Source of the DNA: Apostichopus japonicus
Taxonomy: Eukaryota; Echinodermata; Holothuroidea; Aspidochirotida; Stichopodidae
DNA length: 64,000 nucleotides
Assembly: GCF_037975245.1 (NCBI RefSeq)
Contig: NC_092567.1
Coordinates: 6,570,714 to 6,634,713 of the forward strand
Direction: 5' to 3'
Positions 56,581 to 64,000 of this stretch are shown in pieces; within the stretch, counting starts at the first letter, position 1, and each line of letters begins with the position of its first letter. A model generated the notes under the pieces. The model searched no databases. It was not told where the DNA came from and was given only the letters and a program-made list of their open reading frames with translations. The position numbers and the translations under genes are program-made.

Positions 56581-59284
56581 CACTTCCTCAACCAAACAGT
56601 TGGACACCACCTCCCATTCCAGGACCATTCGATACCGGAACTAATAACCAAGGATTGAATATAACAATAAAAAGGATTTCCATTTTATTGAAACTAGAGA
56701 TCTTTGAGTCAATGATATTTACACCAGAACAAAGGACATCCAATTAAACTCTCATTGGGTAAGTAAATAAGGTTAATAGATTGGAAGGAATTAAATTGTA
56801 CTGATCAATGTAGGAATTAAATGAAATGGGTATAGTGCAAGACCTGGTGACAAAGAGGGAATTCTACACACACACGCTAGACTTCATTTAGTGTCAATTT
56901 GTATGATAGTTATTTCATTTTGGGGTGATTTTGTGTATGTGTGATGTCCTTTTGTTGTTGATTTTGAGCCCACCTATGTGGTTCACTTTCTTCTTTGTTT
57001 ATGTAATCCATATGCAATAATTGCCATCATTTATTGCTCAGCCCGTTCACATTCCCGTGGGGAATAGAGAGGTTTAATTTGGAAAATTGTGTATAGGAAC
57101 TTAACGAATAAAAATAAACTAACGAATCACAGTTCCCTACAGGAGACAACATACCCCCTCCATCCGCTAGACCGTGCATTATATATATATAGTTGATGTG
57201 TATTTTGTTTGGTAAGACACCTATCAACAACTATAAACCCTGTACTAGTACAAGTATCTTGAAAGTATATAAAGTTATTATATTGTACTAATCAATGAAG
57301 GAATTAAGGAAGGTGAGGATAGTACAAGACCTGATAGCCAGGCAATAGAATTGTACCCCAGTCCCCTCTCATCAACATATTAAAAAAAAACTATCATTGA
57401 CTATGCCTTGAACAACAAAATCTACTTTTCTTCGGAGCGTATATTATTACAGCAAAACCAATTATAAAGTGATTAAACTCCGTAACGGTTGCCATGAAAC
57501 AATTATTCCGTCTGACGTCACTGTGTCTATACTTCTCTATTACAATTATTGTCTCTTTGTGGCAACAATTTCGCAATAGTGGTTTCAATTGTTCAAGTTA
57601 TAAAGTATTTTCTGCATACGAAACTTACCCGACTACTAAGTTTGTAAAAGTACCCTGTCTTCGCTATGTCAGATATTGTACACTTCAATATGCTGGAAGC
57701 AATATGTATTTAATGTGAATATAGTTATTGTAAGATTAGTTTCTACAAGCTTTAAATCCAGACCTACATAGCGAGGTCTTCTCAATTACTGGTCATGTTC
57801 CCTAAACTGAACTACGTTAATCCACACTGATCACCATTGCTTACAATATATAGTGTACACTTTCAGGGAGGACTGTTTCCATTGATGTGCTATCACTCTT
57901 GTCATAGACTAGTCATTAATCGAATTTTACGAAGATTATTTTTGTATCAGGAGGGTAAATTCATGGTGTGGGTAGGATGAGAAACAACAGAAAACCGCTG
58001 CGAGGGAACACAAAATACCCGACAGTACTGCAATGGTCAATGGATCCTCACCACGGTTCTGGGATACAAACAAAAGCCATTTGCATTCGTCGTTCCCACG
58101 TGTATTTTTATGGAACTAGAAATCTAAGCACGCAAGTAGTTGGGGAGAGACTAAAAGAACGAAGTCTTTTTTTCACTAATAGCCAGTAAACGGTTTAGTA
58201 AATTTACTTTTGTTTTAAAAGCAATAACTGCCATCTTGTATTAGAAATTGAGGTGGAATGACTGTCACGCAAATATGTTTACTTATAGACTATTTACACA
58301 GTCGAACCAAATGCAAAAAACATGATCATTTTGTGTTTGCTGTCAGGAGAATGATCGAGGTCTACTTATCTAAATCTTAAAGCAGCTTTTTGAGTCTATG
58401 ATTTTCTCAACCTCATTGACCCCACGATGCCATAACGACATACACACCTAGCTTATCTATTCAAATCTAACTTCAAGTGGTGGTTTAAGGTCGAATGATT
58501 TACAAATTTGAACGTTGTTTCTCTCGATGATATTTTCCGTTAGGTTCGCAATAAGCCCCGCCTATAACATGAATACTTAAATTATTTGAACGTCATGGAA
58601 TAATGAGGTAAATAATTTCACTTTGCCGACGTCGTAAGCAATCCAGTACACCAATATATACTACAACACCATGCTCTATTTATGTGCCTTGAGTATGGCT
58701 GTGATAACGACTCAGCTTTTTCGGATTGTGAATGAATCTCTTTTAAGCAACAGCTTATAAATAAACTTGTCAGTTATTCACTCATTGGTTGGATTCAAAC
58801 TAGTGGATTTGGGGAACTGTATGCGATTGCTTTTAAATGAGAAATTTGTCGGAAGACTCTTAACTTATATCTGCAGAAGTCCTTTATTACTCGCCAATTG
58901 GTGCTCTAGGTAGGGAAGAACTTAGCTAATATTTTAGTTTGATGTTTTGTGATGAATTTATGTAAAAACACTCGACGGACATGTCAATAGGGTGGGAAAA
59001 CGGCGACAAAACGCAAAAAGCTGCTTTAAGAAGTTATAACAACTTACAAGCAAAATACCGATTACAGTAGTATCCCACCCCGCTGAAGAAGGCTAAATGG
59101 GGTGGGGGCGGGGAATTCGAGAAACATCTTTTCTGTTGCTGAGATATAAATGTTTGAGTTTAGTTATAAAAAAGAAAAGTACTGATTGTGCAATAACCTA
59201 TCACGTCACAACATTATGCACCTTAAATTGTCTTTGTTTTCTGTTATAATTGAAAGCGGCTTACTTAACCTTTAGTAGGGTAAG

Positions 59285-59370
59285 GGGACCAGACGTCCCC
59301 GATTTTCGGGGACAGTCCCCGATTACAGTGTGCTGTCCCCGATGAACAAGTGCCCCCGAAAATGTCTCCG
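59285..59370 (+). repeat. Fragment of a dispersed repeat (ACCAGACGTCCCCGATT type)
   Basis: GACCAGACGTCCCCGATTTT then CGGGGACAGTCCCCGATTAC, with a short internal palindrome. The pattern resembles ends of non-autonomous DNA transposons seen in many animals (GACCAGACGTCCCGGTTTT type). No second end or TSD was identified with confidence. Confidence 0.35.
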
Positions 59371-60514
59371 ATTCGTCAAAATGTTCAGGAATTTCGAAAA
59401 TATTATTAGTAAAATAATTGTATAAAAAAAAATTAGTCAAGTGTGCAGTCGCAGAACGGAACTTATAACCAGTATTTCAGGTGGGCCAGTGTAAAGTAGA
59501 AACACTGTTAAAATATGCTAGCTCGATCTAGCCTAGCACTCTTTCGACCGTATAATTGGCAACTACGGCGACACAACCACAATTATATTGTGAGCATAAC
59601 CACTCACAAGCTCTCAAAGAATCACGTAAAGTAAGTGAATTTCATGTGAAATAAACTACATTTTTGAAAATAAACTTGATTAAAACAGTGCTTCTAAGTA
59701 TCACCATTTTATATCTAAGACACCCCCTCCCCTTAGACCCCTCCCCATATCAGTCACGCAATAAATGTCCCTGGTTCCAGTCAGGAAAGTATGGTCACCT
59801 TATAGTAGGGCCATATAATTTAGTAATTTACAAAGGTCGTACCTATCGACCAACTCTTTCCGCGTTCCATACGCATATGACTTGTGATAAATAACTGAAT
59901 TATGAAACAGACACAGGCTGTTATGCGTATTATAGTATAATAATGACTCAGATCGTGTCTCGAAAAGTTGGGGGTTCGTGGACAACTGTGACATCCACAG
60001 GGGGTTCGTGGGGGAATAAAGTTAGGGAAACCCTGGTTTAATGTTTAAGCAGGGGGGTCCCTGGTATGTGCGATAGTCTGTGTATCTAGGGGTATCAATG
60101 TATTGTTGGCTGGAAGAGAGTTGGTTCTTGCTGCCGGGGTTTATGTTAACAGTCTGGTGGACATTTTTGTCTCTGAACTTAGTATACGGGGAAGTAACAA
60201 GAGGCGAATAGACCGTGGGGCGGGGGTCAGCTCATTTTTGTAGCAGGGTAGAGAGCGTTGATCGGCTTGTTATTGTTTTCTGATATGTGTCAATGCTATC
60301 AGATATTTCGTAATTGGTCAGATACTCGTGTATAGGCTTCTACACGGGGTCGTTTATATTGCTATGCGAGTAGCGTTTTTATACATTAATTTGGTATACA
60401 TTATGAACAAGTTGCCAGGCAGAATCCTTGCCGGATTTTATAGCGTTTGTCAGAGGCAATATTTGAGAGGTTATTTTGGGGCTTCTGCGGAAGACATATG
60501 GATCGGATTGATGC

Positions 60515-60680
60515 ACTCTGCAGCTGCGCTGCGCACACTGCTTGTGCGGTTAAAAGGCCGTTGCAGCGTAGGGTTCACGGGCTGACGCGGTCCATCTTTA
60601 GCTGCGCTGCGTTGCCTTTGACGAATTCATCATTTGCTGCGCTGCGTTGTCTATAGCGCAATGCCGACAGTTAAACGCGC
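60515..60680 (+). repeat. GCTGCGCTGCG-rich GC patch
   Basis: GCTGCGCTGCGCACACTGC, AGCTGCGCTGCGTTGCCTTT and GCTGCGCTGCGTTGTCTATA recur within 130 bases. It is much richer in GC and CpG than its surroundings. Confidence 0.55.
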
Positions 60681-61325
60681 TGCTAGGCAACTAGCGCATT
60701 ACCGAATAGTTGTGCCGGGATAGAGTTAGTTTATGTACGTTATCCGTGTGTCGTGTTTTAGTCGTAGGGGTATTCCTACTTATATATATTTATTTGTTTG
60801 TCACACTGCGAGAGATGTACTACAGGAACATTGTATACAGACAAGTATATATACTTATAAATCTCAGGATGCACTGTTAGTGTATTTTATTCAACGGTGT
60901 TCTCGATTCTATCCCTACCACCCCCCCCCCCCCTCCACACACACACACACACATTACTTACCAACCGACTACGCTACAACATATCTGGAGCTGACAGAGT
61001 TACAATACATTAAATGAGTACTACAAGCGTTCAGTGTCACAAGGGAGCACGTCACGGGGTTGGAACGTTTTTTTTACGCGATTCCGCATTGAAACATTTG
61101 GTCAAGGTTAACGTATACGACGAAGGCTGAGTAATTGTCGGGTGGCTCGTCGACAAGTACAAAGGAGCTCTAGTACTTGATCCAAGCTAACACTTAGCTA
61201 GGCAAGGACTTCATAGTGCGATGATCTATGTGATTTAAGTTCTAAATATAACCGTTATAGTAGGTTCAATTTAGCGAGAATCTCATTGAACCGTACCCAT
61301 ATGCAAACTGCGTGTCATAACCAAA

Positions 61326-61508
61326 AAGCGTTACTTAAAACAGGACGATTCTAAAAGGCGTTATAAAAGCTTTCACGTCATCAGTGTATACAGTATATAG
61401 TAACTGACGTTTCCCTACTAAAGTATATGTAGTATGACCTCTGCCTCGGTTGGATAATTATGAATAGATTTGTTATGTTACAACGTTTACTGAAGAAAGG
61501 ACCCATAT
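61326..61508 (+). repeat. Duplicated segment, left part of the occupied copy
   Basis: Matches 56126-56303. It ends in CATAT immediately before the transposon. Confidence 0.8.
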
Positions 61509-61549
61509 CAGGCGCGTATCCAGGATTTTCCAACCCGGGGGGCGCGAAT

Positions 61550-61605
61550 TACTATCTAAGCGGAGCGCCACCATCGGTTGGCGCGCAGCGTACAAGAAAA
61601 TTTCT
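61550..61605 (+). repeat. GC-rich cassette, copy 2 terminal position
   Basis: TCTAAGCGGAGCGCCACCAT then TTGGCGCGCAGCGTACAAGA, 40 bp inside the terminus at 61509. Confidence 0.82.
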
Positions 61606-62203
61606 TGTTTTGAAACCCCCCCCCCCCCCAGATCACCGGAAACGGCACTTCTCGGGCTTGAAATGACCAACCAGATGTACACTTTTTGCCTGAGAACCAA
61701 GTATTTCCTTATAGTTTTTTCCATCCATAACCTTTTTGAAGATTGTCAACCCGGCACACATCATGTTCGACCTGATCGCATCTCCTGTGGGTCTTTGCTT
61801 TTGGAGGTGATTCTACGCCGCGGCCCACAATACCCGTCAGCTCCACTTTTCAAGGTTTTAAGCCCCATATTTGTTCAGAATTTGAAAATTCACATTTCTC
61901 GAGAATAAACTCACTTCAAAACATACCCATAATGTTCAATGTTAAATTTCATCTAATGGACAACCAATATAGAAAAACTTCCTTCAACCCCTAACAGACC
62001 GGTCAAAATTGCACGAGTAGAGGGAAGTGTGATGCAGAATGTTGGTCAGAAATTTTCGAAAATTCAGACACGGTTAATTTATTGGTGTACGAATATTAAA
62101 ACCTCTTATGACGGCTATTATAAAACTTGGTTGAGGGAAATGAAAAAATAGTAGATATTTCCGAAAACGAACACTACACACATAGGCGTAGGAGGCGCGG
62201 CGG

Positions 62204-62578
62204 CAGTGGCGGAGCTAGGGGTATTGGTCAGGAGTGGCGAGAATGGTCTGTAGGGGCGCTTTAGACACTATCTAAGCGGAGCGCCACCACCGGTTGGCGC
62301 GTAGCGTACAGAAAATTTTTGAGCGAAGATACTCCCTAAATCGCCGGAAATGACCCTTTCCGGGCCTGGCTAATTTGCAGATAAACGAATAATAAGGTGT
62401 CATCGCCAAATTACACCAATAAAATGTGACAAATGTCAATAAGTAGATGAGAGCGCAATAAAAAAGTCAATAATCTAGAATAAGTAAAAAGTGGTAAAGA
62501 GCTGAAGAAGGCGCCAGCAGTCCATTTGAGTCCGTCAGGGGGGCATCCGCCCCCCCCCCCCCTGACGCTCCGCCACTG
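62204..62578. mobile_element. 375-bp hAT MITE nested in copy 2
   Basis: Perfect inverted tips CAGTGGCGGAGC and GCTCCGCCACTG. CGCGGCGG flanks both sides (62196-62203 and 62579-62586), an exact 8-bp TSD. It carries its own GC-rich cassette (62270-62325), although its termini differ from those of the host element. Confidence 0.87.
62270..62325 (+). repeat. GC-rich cassette inside the nested hAT MITE
   Basis: TATCTAAGCGGAGCGCCACC, ACCGGTTGGCGCGTAGCGTA, then CAGAAAATTTTT and a CGCCGGAAATGACCCTTTCC block. Confidence 0.82.
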
Positions 62579-62974
62579 CGCGGCGGGGGTGCAGCCCCTA
62601 ATTCGCCATTACTAATGTAAAAGAGAGTTTTGACATAATTGGACCTCCGTGCTTTTTATACATTTACATGAGACCTGTCGTTGTTTACATTAGCATCCCG
62701 CGGTATACTGCACAATTTTAACGGACCGTACGGTACATGATGGCATGCGATGTAATAACCGATGCTTGCTTATATGATATTAACATGAACACGTTGAACG
62801 CGCGCTTCGCGCGCGAAAATATTGAGTTATTTTTTCAGGCAAGTCGGACAGTTTTGAGGCTTTTCATCCTGGAACGCCATTTTCATGCTCACTGATATGA
62901 TGTGATTTGCGTTACAAACTCGAACAGGCGCGTAGCGAGGAATTTGCCAAGGGAGGGGCGAAGCCTGTAGGCAA

Positions 62975-63150
62975 ATTATCTAAGCGTAGCGCCACCATAG
63001 GTTGGCGCGAAGCGTACAAGAAAATTTTGGCCGAAAATGCCTCCCAGATCGCTGGAAATGGCACTACCCGCCAGGACCATTTGTTAGCGCGAAGCGATAC
63101 AAGCAAATTTTGGCCGAAAATGTCTCCCAGATCGCTGGAAATGACACTTC
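62975..63150 (+). repeat. GC-rich cassette, tandemly duplicated, in copy 2
   Basis: TCTAAGCGTAGCGCCACCAT then TTGGCGCGAAGCGTACAAGA, AAATTTTGGCCGAAAATG and CTCCCAGATCGCTGGAAATG. The second half (GCGCGAAGCG.TACAAG, AAATTTTGGCCGAAAATGTC, TCCCAGATCGCTGGAAATGA) is repeated at 63086-63143. Confidence 0.78.
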
Positions 63151-63710
63151 CCAGGCCTTGTAAGTTGCCTCTAAGCACTTTCTATTTTGAAACTACTTAG
63201 CGATATCATTTAAAAAAATGCTGAATGGGGGGGGGGCGGGCGGTCGCCCCCATCCCAAAATGCGTCATGTTCCCCGACGACACGGTCGAGTTCGAGACCA
63301 GCCACAGTTGGTTTCATAGCACAATTCTACACACGCGTTATGATAGACCATATATAGTATATATATATAGATCATTAGTGAGATGGGAAAATGGAAACGT
63401 CAAAAAATGGAGTTGTCGGTGTAAGGGGTAGGGTGAGTCACACTTTTACGAAATCATTGATCCGTCACTGGCTACCCTTCAGCGCTGTAATGATGTCACT
63501 GTTCCTCTTTCTCTTCCCGGTGTCTTCGCGTTTTTCTTTTACTCCCTCCTTTTCTCCTTTTTCTCTCTTTCTTCTTTTTCTTTTCCCTTCCTTCCTCTCC
63601 TCCTCCTCTTTTTTCCCTTCTTTTTTCCCTTTTTCTTCTCTTTTTTTCTCTCCTCTTTTTCTTACCCGGGGGGCGCGCGCCCCCAACGCCCCCCCCTGGA
63701 TACGCACCTG

Positions 63711-64000
63711 CATATTTTAAAGGTTTTTTTAAAATAAAAGTAAACAGTATGTAAGTGTGATACAATTACTAAAATCACAACGTATGGCACATCAGTTGTA
63801 CGACAGGTTTAACACGGCGATCACGGTAATACACGAAGTAGTGGATGTGTTTCTCCAAATAGCTTTGTACATCGGATTGATGTCTGCACAATTTGGATAT
63901 ATTGACTGGGTTTTTGTAAAGGAATTCCGATACAGTCACATTGTCCTTAGATTAAAAAGGCTTGATATATTGCTATGGCATTGTGTTCATCACCTCTTCC
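63711..64000 (+). repeat. Duplicated segment, right part of the occupied copy
   Basis: Matches 56299-56580 and runs off the end of the window. Confidence 0.8.

Larger units (their letters stand above)
55602..61508. other. Stretch without recognised genes
   Basis: It contains one copy of a duplicated segment (56126-56580), a repeated 65-bp piece (56795-56860 and 57281-57345), TGACGTCA at 57513, a CCCCGATTTTCGGGGACAG repeat fragment (59285-59370), a GCTGCGCTGCG-rich patch (60515-60680) and a C run plus (AC)n (60918-60952). No gene is supported. Confidence 0.45.
61509..63710 (-). mobile_element. Complete 2.2-kb transposon with 5-bp TSD (copy 2, inverted)
   Basis: Ends CAGGCGCGTATCC (61509) and GGATACGCACCTG (ending 63710). 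CATAT flanks both sides (61504-61508 and 63711-63715), and the related locus at 56299 has a single CATAT. It aligns end to end, inverted, with 17606-19511. Differences are a nested hAT MITE (62204-62578), a tandem duplication of the inner cassette (62975-63150) and a ~50-bp deletion at the nested AGGCGTAGGAG element. The polypyrimidine tract 63525-63660 is part of it. No transposase is present. Confidence 0.87.

Noticed and set aside
59285-60030. A complete hAT-type element from the ACCAGACGTCCCC sequence to GGGAAACCCTGG
   Set aside because: The two proposed ends share too little sequence and no target duplication could be matched.
60328-60585. 85-codon frame overlapping the GC-rich patch
   Set aside because: Open partly because GCTGCG repeats lack stops; no splice or family support.
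63285-63303. GAGTTCGAGACCAGCC resembling the primate Alu B box
   Set aside because: The match is limited to a pol III B-box-like core within an invertebrate-type transposon, and the other large copy carries a variant. There is no other Alu similarity.

Overview
This looks like an animal nuclear genome, gene-poor, AT-rich and crowded with transposons. It has spliced exons with consensus GT/AG borders, polyadenylation signals, cut-and-paste elements with target-site duplications (TSDs), a U2 snRNA-headed retroposon and the tail of a LINE reverse-transcriptase ORF. Nothing bacterial is present: there are no operons, and the open frames (longest about 134 codons, and the two longest lie inside transposons) are about what chance gives at this composition. 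AGGCCTA-type motifs and the transposon style suggest a marine invertebrate deuterostome, perhaps an echinoderm. That is a guess from general resemblance, not a database match.

Layout. 1-17.4 kb: the 3' end of one plus-strand gene. Five exons with matching splice phases run from 534 to the stop codon at 16745. Its long introns hold a minisatellite, tandem repeats, hairpins and small transposon fragments. 17.6-19.5 kb: a complete 1.9 kb transposon with a 5-bp TSD. 19.5-28.6 kb: no recognised gene; it contains a 347-bp hAT-type MITE (non-autonomous element) and a 1.2 kb hAT-type composite with an inner hairpin. 28.6-32.8 kb: a 4.2 kb element with 31-bp inverted termini and an 8-bp TSD, carrying a broken minus-strand frame that resembles P-superfamily transposase, plus a nested LINE 3' end. 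33.2-39.4 kb: a 6.1 kb element with CACTG ends and dense TTAGTCA/TGACTAA subterminal repeats, enclosing a small decayed multi-exon gene whose last exon is duplicated. 39.6-39.8 kb: a U2-headed SINE with a 13-bp TSD. 43.6-44.6 kb: a 1.0 kb hAT-type element. 54.7-55.6 kb: an 846-bp foldback element with a 9-bp TSD, arms built of AGTCCGA repeats, and a hammerhead-ribozyme-like motif at its centre. 61.5-63.7 kb: a second, inverted and complete copy of the 5-bp-TSD transposon, carrying a nested hAT MITE. It sits in one copy of a local duplication whose other copy (56.1-56.6 kb) keeps the empty site.

Themes. One GC-rich cassette (TCTAAGCGGAGCGCCACCA, then TTGGCGCGCAGCGTAC) recurs about ten times inside transposon families whose termini and TSD lengths differ. 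The CRE palindrome TGACGTCA occurs at least 21 times, where less than one is expected. No transposase in the window looks intact, so every mobile element appears non-autonomous or dead. All coordinates, splice joins and repeat matches were read by eye without any search tool.
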